A DNA stretch of 64,000 nt from Flavobacterium sp. LMO8 (GCF_009495755.1 NZ_WIBJ01000027.1:52811-116810); one strand, 5' to 3'; shown: positions 7,978 to 17,203, counted from the first letter of the stretch. Notes: a model not told the origin generated them from the sequence alone. Made by a program: numbers and translations.

Positions 7978-10272
7978 TTACTTCTTGTTACTTTTAGGTT
8001 TCAACGCTTTTTTCATGCCTTCCACTTGTTTTCTTTCCGAAGCTTTTAGTGGATATAAATGTGAAACGCCCATTTTATATGGATTTGGGATATCATTCGC
8101 TTGAAATTGTTCGTAAGCTTGTGCGTTTCTAACGAAATTAGCATCTAACAATAATGGTCGTCCCAAAGCGACTAAATCGGCTCTTCCGTTTAATAGAATC
8201 GTATTGATTTGATCAATATCTTGAATATATCCAGCAGTTATAGTTTGAATATGAACGGTATTTCGAACAGCATCTGAAAAAGGAGTTTGCCACATTCTTC
8301 CCGTTAGTGGTTTTTGACCTGCGACAGTATTTCCTGTTGAAACATTGATTATGTCAGCTCCAGCAGATTTGAAAGCAGTTGCGATAGTGATAACTTCTTG
8401 TTCCGAAATTCCGTTTTCTGCCCAATCAGTAGCTGAAATACGAACTGAAATTGGCTTATCCGTTGGAAATACTTCTCGAATTGCTTTAAATACTTCCAAA
8501 GGATATTTCAAACGATTTTCGATGTTTCCACCAAATTCATCGGTACGAATGTTTGTTAATGGCGATAAGAAAGAGGCCAATAAAAAGCCATGATGCGCTT
8601 GTAATTCAATCATATCAAACCCAGCTTCGTCTGCGTTTTTAGCTGCTTGAACAAATTGTGCTTTGATTTCTTCCATATCTTCCAAAGTCATTTCTTTTGG
8701 AATGGCGAAATTTTCATTAAATGGAATAGGGGAAGCAGAAATTAAATCCCAAGGTGTTTCCATTGGTCCATTGCCTTCCCAAGGTTTTTTAGTAGCACCT
8801 TTTCTTCCGGAATGCCCTAATTGAATTCCGATTTTTGTATCGGTATTATTATGAATGAAATCGGTAATTTTTTTCCATTGATTCAGTTGCTCTGTATTGT
8901 AAATTCCGGCACAACCTTCAGTAATTCTTCCGGTTTCGGAAATGGCAGTCATTTCGGTAATGATTAATCCCACGCCACCAGTAGCTCTACTTCCGTAATG
9001 CACCAAATGCCAATCCGAAACCAATCCGTCTGTAGCGGAATATTGTCCCATTGGCGCCATAACGATGCGATTTTGGAGTTCTAAGTTTCTTAATTTGAAT
9101 TTTGAAAAAGCTGCTGATTGATTTTTGATATTGACATTGTAATTGTCATTGAATTCTTCTAAAACTTTATCCGTAAACGAATTATCTCTTAAACGTAAAT
9201 TTTCATACGTCACTTTTTTAGAACGTGTCATGCATCCAAAAGCAAATTGTTGGAAGAAATGTTGCATATGACGATCCATATTTTCGAACCAATCTAAAGA
9301 AACGATTGCTGCATACTGAATCATTTCTACCGTATTTCTTCTGGTTTTATCATATTGCTCAAAAGCGGCTTGAACGTTATTTGGATTAGCAATTACGGCA
9401 TCCGATAATCCGATGGCACAATCCATAGCTAATTTTGTTCCTGAACCAATAGAGTAGTGGGCTGTAGCTTTGGCATCTCCAAGTAAAACAATATTGTTGT
9501 GATACCATTTTTCATTCGTTACATGAGGAAATTTACGCCAATGTGATTTATTTGAAATCAAAGGATGTCCGTCTAATTCTTCTTTGAAGATTCCAGCGAT
9601 TTTTATCATAGTATCTTCTTCGTTAGTCACTTCAAAACCGTGTTTTTGCCACGTTTCATCGCTACATTCAAAAATCCACGTACTCATGCCTTCTTCATAT
9701 TGATAGGAGTGCGCAACAATGGTTCCGTGAGGTGTACTTCTAAAGAAATAAGTGAAGGCATCTAAAGGTTTTGTCGAACCTAACCAAACAAATCGGTTTT
9801 TCTTTAATTCGATTTTAGTTCCAAATTCATTCTGATGTTTTGTTCGTATGGCACTTGCAATTCCGTCAGAAGCTAATATAATATCCGAATCCGCAAATCG
9901 AGATAAATCATCTACATTTTGTTCGAAATGCAGATTTACGCCTTCTTCAACACATCTTTGTTGTAATAATTGTAAAAGCGTTTTTCTAGAACAACCACAA
10001 AAGCCATTTCCAGCAATATTAACAGATTCGCCATTACGAGCAACGATAATATCGTCCCAATAGGCAAATTTGCTTCGAATTAGTTCATAGGATTGCATAT
10101 CGCGTTTTAGGAATTCACCTAAGGTTTCGTCTGAAAAAACCACACCAAAACCAAAACTATCATCGGGTTTATTGCGTTCATAAATATCGATTTGGCAATG
10201 TGGCATTGCTTTTTTAGTTAATATCGAAAAGTAAAGTCCGCCTGGACCACCACCTATAACTGTTATTTTCAT
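7978..10272 (-). CDS. Two-domain FAD monooxygenase / Old Yellow Enzyme fusion (aminobenzoyl-CoA or salicylyl-CoA 5-hydroxylase type)
   Basis: 764 residues in two domains. Residues 1 to about 370 form an FAD aromatic hydroxylase with the dinucleotide motif GGGPGG at 7-12 and GDAKATAHYSIGSG as the second FAD motif. Residues from about 388 on form an Old Yellow Enzyme domain beginning near NRIVMAPMGQYSATDG. This architecture and length match 2-aminobenzoyl-CoA monooxygenase/reductase of Azoarcus and the related salicylyl-CoA 5-hydroxylases. It would hydroxylate the ring of an aryl-CoA at C5. Whether the reductase domain then reduces the ring here is unclear; the ring-cleavage dioxygenase in the operon suggests the aromatic product is used. 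Confidence 0.85.
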   Translation of the reverse strand: MKITVIGGGPGGLYFSILTKKAMPHCQIDIYERNKPDDSFGFGVVFSDETLGEFLKRDMQSYELIRSKFAYWDDIIVARNGESVNIAGNGFCGCSRKTLLQLLQQRCVEEGVNLHFEQNVDDLSRFADSDIILASDGIASAIRTKHQNEFGTKIELKKNRFVWLGSTKPLDAFTYFFRSTPHGTIVAHSYQYEEGMSTWIFECSDETWQKHGFEVTNEEDTMIKIAGIFKEELDGHPLISNKSHWRKFPHVTNEKWYHNNIVLLGDAKATAHYSIGSGTKLAMDCAIGLSDAVIANPNNVQAAFEQYDKTRRNTVEMIQYAAIVSLDWFENMDRHMQHFFQQFAFGCMTRSKKVTYENLRLRDNSFTDKVLEEFNDNYNVNIKNQSAAFSKFKLRNLELQNRIVMAPMGQYSATDGLVSDWHLVHYGSRATGGVGLIITEMTAISETGRITEGCAGIYNTEQLNQWKKITDFIHNNTDTKIGIQLGHSGRKGATKKPWEGNGPMETPWDLISASPIPFNENFAIPKEMTLEDMEEIKAQFVQAAKNADEAGFDMIELQAHHGFLLASFLSPLTNIRTDEFGGNIENRLKYPLEVFKAIREVFPTDKPISVRISATDWAENGISEQEVITIATAFKSAGADIINVSTGNTVAGQKPLTGRMWQTPFSDAVRNTVHIQTITAGYIQDIDQINTILLNGRADLVALGRPLLLDANFVRNAQAYEQFQANDIPNPYKMGVSHLYPLKASERKQVEGMKKALKPKSNKK

Positions 10273-10327
10273 TTTGTTGCTCGCAAAGGCGCAAAGACAC
10301 TAAGATATTGTCTTTACTATGTTAATT

Positions 10328-10933
10328 TTATTGTCTTTTAATTGAGAAAATTTTTCCTAATTTACTATAATTAGAACCTGCTAAACGTGCCACAGGTTTG
10401 TATGTATCTGAGTTAATTCTATGATTTTCCATTAGAATAGAATCATCAATATGAATCGTGATGATTTTTCCAATAATAATACAAGCACCACCATTTTGAT
10501 GATTTTCGATGAAATAATGATGCACCATTTCACATTCAAAATGAACTAAGCTTTCTTTTACTCGTTTTGGCTTAATATAAAGGGAATCAATAGGAGTAAC
10601 GCCAGCTAATTCGAATTCATCTATATCTGAAGCCACACTTTGAGAAGAAGTGTTCATTTGTTCTACTACTTCCTCTGTAACTAAATTGACAACGAATTGT
10701 TTGTTGTCTAATATATTATTTAAGGTGTCTTTGTTTTTATTTCCAGTTCTAACGGTTGAAAACATAACATGAGGAGGATCTTCGCTCACAACATTAAAGA
10801 AAGAAAAAGGTGCAAGGTTATTGATTCCATTAGCATCAATTGTTGAAATCCAACCAATAGGTCTTGGAATAACAGTTCCTGTTAATAGCTTATATAAAGC
10901 GGAAGATTCAGTATTTTGTATGTCGAATTGCAT
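10328..10933 (-). CDS. Flavin reductase-like FMN-binding protein
   Basis: 201 residues of the flavin reductase-like (DIM6/NTAB, split-barrel) family, recognised from the N-terminal PRPIGWISTIDANGINNLAPFSFF and the central DPPHVMFS. Members reduce flavin with NAD(P)H or bind FMN. As the first gene of the minus-strand aromatic operon, 55 bases upstream of the monooxygenase gene, it may supply reduced flavin or act on a pathway intermediate. The gap to the monooxygenase gene holds the phrase GCAAAGGCGCAAAGACACTA, a scrap of an intergenic repeat frequent in flavobacteria. Its exact role is not known. Confidence 0.75.
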   Translation of the reverse strand: MQFDIQNTESSALYKLLTGTVIPRPIGWISTIDANGINNLAPFSFFNVVSEDPPHVMFSTVRTGNKNKDTLNNILDNKQFVVNLVTEEVVEQMNTSSQSVASDIDEFELAGVTPIDSLYIKPKRVKESLVHFECEMVHHYFIENHQNGGACIIIGKIITIHIDDSILMENHRINSDTYKPVARLAGSNYSKLGKIFSIKRQ

Positions 10934-11070
10934 GGTTTTGTGTTGTTTCTACAAATTAAATAAAAAATATGAGTATAAACTATAACGTTTTAGTAAAAAA
11001 TAGATTAATTGTTTAAAAAGTAGCATTAATTTAATCGAGAAGTTTTAATTTTATAAATTAAAATTAAACA

Positions 11071-12978
11071 ATGAGTTATTATAAAATACACGATTTAGAA
11101 AACTACTTCAAAATGTATAAGAAATCAGTAAGAGAGCCAAGAAAATTTTGGGATCGTATTGCTGATGAAAACTTTACTTGGTACCAAAAATGGGATAAAG
11201 TATTTGAAGTAGATATGCAAGAAGCCAACTTTAAATGGTTCTTGAATGCTAAAGTAAACATTACTAAAAACTGTATAGACAGACATTTAGCAAAGAGAGG
11301 CGATAAAACCGCTATCATTTTTGAACCAAACGATCCAAGCGAAGCAGCACAACATATTTCTTACAACGAATTATACGTTCGTGTATCTAAAATGGCTAAT
11401 GTTTTGCGCGATCAAGGCATCAAAAAAGGCGATAGAGTTTGTATTTATTTGCCAATGATTCCCGAATTAGCCGTAGCTGTTTTGGCTTGTGCTCGAATTG
11501 GAGCTATACATTCAGTTGTTTTCGCTGGTTTTTCATCTTCAGCGGTTGCAAGTCGTATTAATGATAGCGAGTGTAAAATGGTGATTACATCTGACGGAAG
11601 TTATAGAGGTAATAAATCAATCGATTTAAAAGGAATTGTTGACGAAGCTTTAGACAAATGCCCTTGTGTAGAAACTGTTTTGGTGGTGAATAGAACCAAT
11701 ACAGCAGTAACCATGAAAGAAGGAAGAGATTTATGGTTACAACCGTTATTAGATGCCGCTTTAGGAAATAATGTAGCTGAAATTATGGATGCAGAAGATC
11801 CGTTATTTATACTATATACTTCTGGTTCAACTGGAAAACCTAAAGGAATGGTACATTCAACTGCTGGTTATATGGTTTACACAGCTTACACTTTTAAAAA
11901 CGTTTTCAATTACGAAGAAAATGATGTGTATTGGTGTACAGCAGATATCGGTTGGATTACAGGACATTCATATATTTTATATGGACCTCTTTTAAATGGC
12001 GCTACGACTGTAATTTTTGAAGGAGTTCCATCTTATCCAGATTTTAGTCGTTTTTGGGAAGTAATTGAAAAACACAAAATCACACAATTTTATACCGCAC
12101 CAACAGCTATTCGTGCCTTGGCAAAAGAAAGTTTAGATTTTGTTCAAAAATTCCCATTAAGTTCATTAAAAGTAATTGGTTCTGTTGGTGAGCCTATTAA
12201 TGAAGAAGCTTGGCACTGGTATAACGACCACGTAGGAGGAAAGCGTTGCCCATTAGTAGATACTTGGTGGCAAACCGAAACGGGAGGAATTATGATTTCG
12301 CCAATTCCGTTTGTAACACCAACAAAACCAACTTATGCGTCGTTACCGTTACCAGGAATTCAACCTGTTTTAATGGATGAGTTACGTAATGAAATTGAAG
12401 GGAATCAAGTAACAGGAGCTTTGTGTATTAAATTCCCTTGGCCGTCAATGGCAAGAACCATTTGGGGTGATCATCAACGTTATAAAGAAACCTATTTTAC
12501 TGCATTCCCAGGTAAATATTTCACTGGTGATGGTGCTTTGCGAGATGAAGTTGGTTATTACAGAATTACCGGTAGAGTAGACGATGTTATTATTGTTTCG
12601 GGACATAATTTAGGAACTGCTCCAATAGAGGATGCAATTAATGAACACCCAGCTGTTGCAGAGAGTGCAATTGTTGGCTTCCCACATGAAGTTAAAGGAA
12701 ATGCCTTATATGGCTATGTGATTCTTAAAGAAACTGGGGAGTCTAGAAATCAAGATAATTTGAGAAAAGAAATTAATCAGTTAATATCTGATCAAATAGG
12801 ACCAATTGCGAAATTAGATAAAATTCAGTTCGTAAGTGGTTTACCTAAAACACGTTCAGGTAAAATCATGCGTAGAATATTAAGAAAAATTGCTGAAGGA
12901 GACTTCTCTAATTTTGGAGATATTTCCACTTTGTTGAATCCTGAAATAGTGGAAGAAATTAAGAACGGCAAGCTTTAG
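11071..12978 (+). CDS. acs: Acetyl-CoA synthetase
   Basis: 635 residues, the normal length for Acs. The enzyme makes acetyl-CoA from acetate, ATP and CoA in the cytoplasm. The N-terminal extension typical of Acs (FWDRIADENFTWYQKWDKV) is present, with the P-loop YTSGSTGKPKG near residue 248, WWQTETGG in the acyl/AMP pocket, and the C-terminal motif PKTRSGKIMRR near residue 600, whose lysine is the usual acetylation-controlled residue. It is divergent from the aromatic operon and monocistronic, since a 250-base gap and a terminator follow. Acetate assimilation is the expected role. Confidence 0.95.
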   Translation: MSYYKIHDLENYFKMYKKSVREPRKFWDRIADENFTWYQKWDKVFEVDMQEANFKWFLNAKVNITKNCIDRHLAKRGDKTAIIFEPNDPSEAAQHISYNELYVRVSKMANVLRDQGIKKGDRVCIYLPMIPELAVAVLACARIGAIHSVVFAGFSSSAVASRINDSECKMVITSDGSYRGNKSIDLKGIVDEALDKCPCVETVLVVNRTNTAVTMKEGRDLWLQPLLDAALGNNVAEIMDAEDPLFILYTSGSTGKPKGMVHSTAGYMVYTAYTFKNVFNYEENDVYWCTADIGWITGHSYILYGPLLNGATTVIFEGVPSYPDFSRFWEVIEKHKITQFYTAPTAIRALAKESLDFVQKFPLSSLKVIGSVGEPINEEAWHWYNDHVGGKRCPLVDTWWQTETGGIMISPIPFVTPTKPTYASLPLPGIQPVLMDELRNEIEGNQVTGALCIKFPWPSMARTIWGDHQRYKETYFTAFPGKYFTGDGALRDEVGYYRITGRVDDVIIVSGHNLGTAPIEDAINEHPAVAESAIVGFPHEVKGNALYGYVILKETGESRNQDNLRKEINQLISDQIGPIAKLDKIQFVSGLPKTRSGKIMRRILRKIAEGDFSNFGDISTLLNPEIVEEIKNGKL

Positions 12979-13171
12979 TTTTTTAGTTTTATTAAGTTTA
13001 TACTTTTCCAAATAGTAATATTTTTATAAAATAATATTTGACTTTTATTAAACTTGTAAAGAACTGATTATAATTATTGTTTAATTCAATAAAAATATTA
13101 TTTATAAATCTCATTTTTAGTTTTTAACAATATTATAATATAGATTAAATGCTTTTATTTAAACTAGATAA

Positions 13172-13207
13172 AAAAATGAGCTTTATTAAAATAAAGCTCA
13201 TTTTTTT
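13172..13207. terminator. Bidirectional terminator between acs and the crystallin gene
   Basis: AAATGAGCTTTAT, a short loop, then ATAAAGCTCATTT, with A-run before and T-run after. It can end both the plus-strand acs transcript and the minus-strand crystallin transcript. The rest of the 12979-13236 gap is AT-rich with no other recognisable element. Confidence 0.75.
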
Positions 13208-13236
13208 ATAAAACTTATATAATATTTTATTCTTTA

Positions 13237-13896
13237 TTAATTTTTGTAAACTAATATGCTAGATATTCTATCATTAAAATCACCAAGATAAGCAACATCT
13301 TTAGTGTAAGTTTTGCTTCTACCTTTAAAATTTGCTTCAGTATAAACAGTTACCGAATAACCTCTTGGTATTTTTATTGATGTAATTTGATCATTTCCTA
13401 CTCCTAAATCTCTAAAATTATGATAACCTGGGCTTAATTCACTATTTACTCCAGTAAAGTTTTTATCTCTATATACAGTTACAATATACGAATTGCTGTT
13501 GTATCTATTTGAATAATTGTTACTATTATTATTATTATTATTATTATTATACTTATGATTGTACTTATGATTGTACCCATAAGATGATTCCTGATGAGAT
13601 TGACAGTCAAAATTAATACTATTTTTAACAATAGATTTTACTCGTCCATCAGAAATTCTAACTGATAAACACTCATCTTTTTGTGAATTATACCAGTTTT
13701 GATAACTATCGTTTCCAGATTTTGATGTAGCAATGAAGCTAAATCCTCTACTTTGCATTTCACTATCAAGATAAGCACCTTTCATTTCAATTAAATCTTC
13801 CATACCACGTGGGGTATTGTAATTTTGACTAAAACTTGGGATATAAAAAAGTAATCCTAAAATTAGATAAGCCGAGATTGATTTTAAATTTTTCAT
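13237..13896 (-). CDS. Secreted beta/gamma-crystallin domain protein with Asn-rich linker
   Basis: 219 residues. A signal peptide (ending near SFSQ, residue 24) implies export. The C-terminal 80 residues are two crystallin Greek-key motifs: each opens with VTVYRDKNF or VTVYTEANF and closes with a calcium-binding N-D-x-I-(T/S)-S motif, NDQITS at 168-173 and NDRISS at 208-213. Both motifs are intact, so two calcium ions should bind. Residues 108-135 form a linker of YNHK repeats and a run of Asn, encoded by a trinucleotide repeat. The N-terminal part (25-105) is not recognised. The likely role is a calcium-stabilised extracellular protein; a minus-strand TAnnTTTG box lies at 13932. Confidence 0.75.
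   Translation of the reverse strand: MKNLKSISAYLILGLLFYIPSFSQNYNTPRGMEDLIEMKGAYLDSEMQSRGFSFIATSKSGNDSYQNWYNSQKDECLSVRISDGRVKSIVKNSINFDCQSHQESSYGYNHKYNHKYNNNNNNNNSNNYSNRYNSNSYIVTVYRDKNFTGVNSELSPGYHNFRDLGVGNDQITSIKIPRGYSVTVYTEANFKGRSKTYTKDVAYLGDFNDRISSILVYKN
13524..13550. repeat. TAT/ATT trinucleotide microsatellite
   Basis: Nine uninterrupted units inside the crystallin gene, read as Asn codons on the minus strand. Directly after it on the plus strand, two 12-base units (ACTTATGATTGT) encode YNHK repeats. Slippage would change linker length in steps of one residue without frameshift. Confidence 0.85.
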
Positions 13897-13931
13897 GAGT
13901 TGTTTGTTTTTAATTAAATAAATTTAAGATA

Positions 13932-13939
13932 CAAATTTA
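13932..13939 (-). promoter_or_regulatory. Bacteroidota -7 box for the crystallin gene
   Basis: Minus-strand TAAATTTG fits TAnnTTTG about 36 bases before the start codon. I see no good TTTG element at the usual distance upstream, so the promoter may need an activator. Confidence 0.4.
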
Positions 13940-13992
13940 ATAAAATTTCTAATTTAAAAAATATTTTTTGTAATTTTTTTCAATCAAAAACG

Positions 13993-14601
13993 TTACAAAT
14001 TAAGTTTTCTTAATAATTTTAAAAAGAGTAAGCCAGTTATAAAAGCATCACCACTTGCAGTATGTCGGTCTGATTTTTTGATTTTATAAATATCACACAA
14101 TTCATCTAAAGAAGAATGATGTTCAAAAGGTAAATATTTTAGTTTCTGATACATTACATCAGTATCCATTACTTCATTTTTGAGAGTACCAACATCTAAA
14201 CGGTCTAAAGCTTGATTAATCATTTCAATGTCAAAAGCAACGTGATGTCCCACTAAAGTTGCATCTTTAATAAAATCTAAAAATCGAATAACAGCTTCAG
14301 CTTCAACAATTTTTTCTTCTTTTCCTTCTCTTAAAATTCCATGAATTGGAACAGATTCTGGTTTAAAGATTTCATGATGTAAAAAAACTTCCATAAAATC
14401 ACCAACTAAAATTTGGTCGTTTTGAATTGCAACCGCTCCAATGGATAAAATTCGATCTGATTTATAGTCTAAACCTGTTGTTTCACAATCAAAAACTACG
14501 TAACGTTTCTCTTTACTTTGATTTTCGTCAAAATAACTAAGATAAGTTTCCCAAAATTTAGGATAATCTTTTACTATTTTCTTGAACCAATTAAAAGCCA
14601 T
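13993..14601 (-). CDS. DnaQ-family 3'-5' exonuclease
   Basis: 202 residues. The DEDDh exonuclease motifs are complete: Exo I FDCETTGLD (Asp38, Glu40), Exo II GHHVAFDIEM (Asp124) and Exo III HTASGDA (His180, Asp185). It resembles the epsilon proofreading subunit of DNA polymerase III but stands alone. The gene starts 3 bases after the stop of the cNMP/CBS/DUF294 gene, so the two form an operon. The same pairing of a DnaQ-type exonuclease with a DUF294 nucleotidyltransferase-like protein is known from other bacteria, which suggests a joint role in nucleotide signalling or RNA/DNA turnover rather than replication. Confidence 0.8.
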   Translation of the reverse strand: MAFNWFKKIVKDYPKFWETYLSYFDENQSKEKRYVVFDCETTGLDYKSDRILSIGAVAIQNDQILVGDFMEVFLHHEIFKPESVPIHGILREGKEEKIVEAEAVIRFLDFIKDATLVGHHVAFDIEMINQALDRLDVGTLKNEVMDTDVMYQKLKYLPFEHHSSLDELCDIYKIKKSDRHTASGDAFITGLLFLKLLRKLNL

Positions 14602-14604
14602 ATT

Positions 14605-16524
14605 TTAAGTAAAATAAGTTAATTGAAAGCGGTTTTTAATTATTTCTTGAATATCGTTTATAGGTTGGAAATCATTTTTAAGTTTTACTTTATCTAACTT
14701 AGATAACTCATTTAAATTCAAATATCTACCATCTGATTCATTTTTCAAACCTTCTTCGGTTCTAAACTTCAATAATTCGGCAAAAGCATCTGCGCAAGCT
14801 TCATACACTGGAGCATTTTGAGGTTCTAAATCGGCTAGTTTAGCATATCTTGAAATTGTATTGGCAACATTTTTAATTCCTTTACTTAGCGATAAAATTC
14901 GAGCAGCATCAATCAATGGCATTAAAGCTCTTCCCTTTAAATCGAAAGTATCTTTATGCTCACCATCACTTTCCACTAAGAACTGACGGAAAAACCCTAA
15001 TGGTGGTGGATTTTTCAAAGCATCAGCACCTAAATACGCAAAAAACAATTGATTATCATTAGTCTCTTCATAAATCGTATTACTAATGTCATCTACTAAA
15101 TCTTCATTTCCATAAGCAAAATCATAATCAAAGAAAATTGTACACATTAGAATTCCTTTTTCACCAGGAGCGGTAACCCATCCTTTAAATTGGTGTTTCC
15201 AATCGGTAACAGATTTACACCAAAGAGGGTTGCTAGCAATCATTTCGGCAGGGCAATATTCGTAACCCACTTTGTTCAAAGTTTTGGTTACTTTTTCTGC
15301 TAATTCTAAGAAATATTTTTTGACAGTATCGTATTGTTCTTCAGGAACATCTTCAAAAACAATGGCATTATCTTGATCCGTTAACAAAAGCTGCTCTTTT
15401 CTACCTTGACTTCCCATATTCATCCAAGCAAACTGGGCTGGAGGAGGAGTTCCTGTTTTTTCTATCGCTAGCTCAATAGCTCTTTTTGTAATGGCTAAAT
15501 TAATTTCACCTACAATAGAAGTAATATGGTTAATCGGTACATTTTTATCTAGAGAATGTTGAACTAAATCGGTTAATTTTTCTCTAACTTCTTTTAAATC
15601 AGCTGGTTTTAGCGCACGTTTTGATTGTTTTAAAAGCACACCTGGATTGTTAGCCTGAGCTACTACAATGTCATGTTCAGTAATAATTCCAGTAATTTCA
15701 GAGTCATTTGTACCGTCTTGGGTTACACATAAATGTGAAACATTGTGTTTCAACATCATAATTTGTGCTTCGGCAATAGAAAGATTATCAGCCACTGTAA
15801 TTACAGGTGCTGACATAATTTTATCAATCGTAACATTAATTGAGTAAAGTCCAGTTGCGATTTTAGAACACAAATCTTTATCGGTTACAATTCCGATTGG
15901 TTTACGATTTTCATGAATAATCATACTACCAATTTTACTGCTTGCCATTGTTTGAGCAACAAATTTCACAATATCATTAGGAGAAGCAGTTACTGGATTT
16001 GCCGTATATTTTATAGGTTGATAGTATTGAATTTCAGCATTTTGGTCATTATAAATAACATTTTCTGAAATCAATTTCCCTTTGTGTGTTTTATCGTAAG
16101 GGTTCCTTGTGTTGGAAGCAAAACTTTCTAATAAAAAACTCAAGACATCAGGATTAGACGCTACATAAGGTTTGAAAACTTCAATGGGTATTGCATAGAT
16201 TATACTTTCTTCACGAGCTTTAGCAGTCATTAAATAATTATTCTTGGCAAAAATCGGACGTAAACCTAAAATATCGCCTTCGTCACATTTATCAATTAAA
16301 ACATCATCCGCATCAGATGTTACCGACAAACCAATTGCTCCAGAGGCTACTACATAAAAAAAGGAATGCGTAGCATCGTTAATTTTAAATAAAGTTTGAT
16401 TTTTTTCCAAGTAAATCACTTGACATGTTTTAGCAATCTCTAACAAGTTCAGATATGACAAACTTGAAAAGGGCGGATAATGCTTTAAAAAATCGGTGAT
16501 GCGTTCTGCAATAGGGTTTTTCAT
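14605..16524 (-). CDS. cNMP-binding / CBS pair / DUF294 nucleotidyltransferase-like protein
   Basis: 639 residues from the ATG at 16524; an ATG two codons earlier (16530) is equally possible. Order of domains: a cyclic-nucleotide-binding fold (about 15-130), two CBS domains (about 175-290), a DUF294 nucleotidyltransferase-like domain (about 320-460) with GSQGRKEQLLLTDQDNA, and a C-terminal DUF294 helical domain (about 490-630). The G-S...D-Q-D pattern is the nucleotidyltransferase active site as in GlnD. It is probably a cytoplasmic protein that senses adenine nucleotides and modifies a partner. It forms an operon with the exonuclease just downstream. Target unknown. Confidence 0.82.
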   Translation of the reverse strand: MKNPIAERITDFLKHYPPFSSLSYLNLLEIAKTCQVIYLEKNQTLFKINDATHSFFYVVASGAIGLSVTSDADDVLIDKCDEGDILGLRPIFAKNNYLMTAKAREESIIYAIPIEVFKPYVASNPDVLSFLLESFASNTRNPYDKTHKGKLISENVIYNDQNAEIQYYQPIKYTANPVTASPNDIVKFVAQTMASSKIGSMIIHENRKPIGIVTDKDLCSKIATGLYSINVTIDKIMSAPVITVADNLSIAEAQIMMLKHNVSHLCVTQDGTNDSEITGIITEHDIVVAQANNPGVLLKQSKRALKPADLKEVREKLTDLVQHSLDKNVPINHITSIVGEINLAITKRAIELAIEKTGTPPPAQFAWMNMGSQGRKEQLLLTDQDNAIVFEDVPEEQYDTVKKYFLELAEKVTKTLNKVGYEYCPAEMIASNPLWCKSVTDWKHQFKGWVTAPGEKGILMCTIFFDYDFAYGNEDLVDDISNTIYEETNDNQLFFAYLGADALKNPPPLGFFRQFLVESDGEHKDTFDLKGRALMPLIDAARILSLSKGIKNVANTISRYAKLADLEPQNAPVYEACADAFAELLKFRTEEGLKNESDGRYLNLNELSKLDKVKLKNDFQPINDIQEIIKNRFQLTYFT

Positions 16525-16664
16525 AAACATTCTTAATTTATTAAACGAAGATACGAAGTTTGATTGGCTTATAGAAGTAATTGTTTAAATTTTCTATTTT
16601 ACATAATGTATATTATAAGTCATTTAAATATATTAATTTTTATGTTAAAATACTAATCAAAACG

Positions 16665-16696
16665 TTTGTGTAAAACTATCAGAAAGTTTAGATTTG
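16665..16696 (+). promoter_or_regulatory. Bacteroidota promoter for the 16718 gene
   Basis: TTTG at 16665-16668, a 20-base spacer, and TAGATTTG at 16689-16696 fit the Bacteroidota consensus. The predicted transcription start lies about 15 bases before the ATG at 16718, which supports that start over the upstream TTG at 16694. Confidence 0.65.
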
Positions 16697-16717
16697 CATT
16701 CTATATTATTACGAATC

Positions 16718-17086
16718 ATGGAAAACAAACAAGCCCTTAAATTAATCGAAAAGATTCAGAAAGAATTATTTAAAGATAATTTTGAAATTTCTGAAATTGT
16801 TACCGATTTAAAAAAACTTAGAGAAATTACTTTAGAATTAAATAATCCGGTTGTGACTAAAGCATTACGTTTAGCCTACGAACATTTAGAAAATAACAAT
16901 GGATTTTTTATTGGTATTCCAGATGATGAACCAATTGACAGTAAAGATACTGAATTAGAAGTAAAAATTTCAGATGAAAATAATGTAGAAAGTTTTAATT
17001 ATTTCCTATCATTGTTAACTGATTTAGAAAAGAAAAATAATGTATTGGACTTAAAAGAATATAACAAAGCTTTTTTAGCTTACTAG
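16718..17086 (+). CDS. Small acidic cytoplasmic protein, unknown function
   Basis: 122 residues from the ATG at 16718. A frame extension to a TTG at 16694 is rejected because that codon overlaps the promoter -7 box. The protein is helical and acidic, with no signal peptide or membrane segment. It contains ALRLAYEHLENNNGFFIGIPDDEP in the centre (residues about 49-71), a pattern often seen in short conserved flavobacterial proteins, but I do not recognise a named family. A good promoter lies just upstream and a terminator just downstream, so it is monocistronic and probably well expressed. Confidence 0.65.
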   Translation: MENKQALKLIEKIQKELFKDNFEISEIVTDLKKLREITLELNNPVVTKALRLAYEHLENNNGFFIGIPDDEPIDSKDTELEVKISDENNVESFNYFLSLLTDLEKKNNVLDLKEYNKAFLAY

Positions 17087-17112
17087 GTTCTAAATTCTAT
17101 TTTACATAATAC

Positions 17113-17143
17113 AAATCGGTAAATAAATTTACCGATTTTTTTG
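17113..17143 (+). terminator. Terminator after the 16718 gene
   Basis: AAATCGGTAAA, loop TAAA, TTTACCGATTT, then a run of T. The stem is a perfect 11 bp. Confidence 0.8.
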
Positions 17144-17203
17144 TTTTTCTTAACGCTATTATATTAGTAAACCAACTAATTTTGTTTAAAATATAAATTC
17201 CCA

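Noticed and set aside
1050..10933. Salicylate-to-gentisate pathway as the sole reading of the aromatic operon
   Set aside because: The enzymes could work on salicylyl-CoA, but then the nitrilase-family gene has no role and the ligase resembles 2-aminobenzoate ligases more. Kept as an alternative, not the main reading.
13501..13580. CRISPR-like short repeats
   Set aside because: The repeats are a trinucleotide run and two 12-base units inside a coding gene; there are no spacers and no cas genes in the window.
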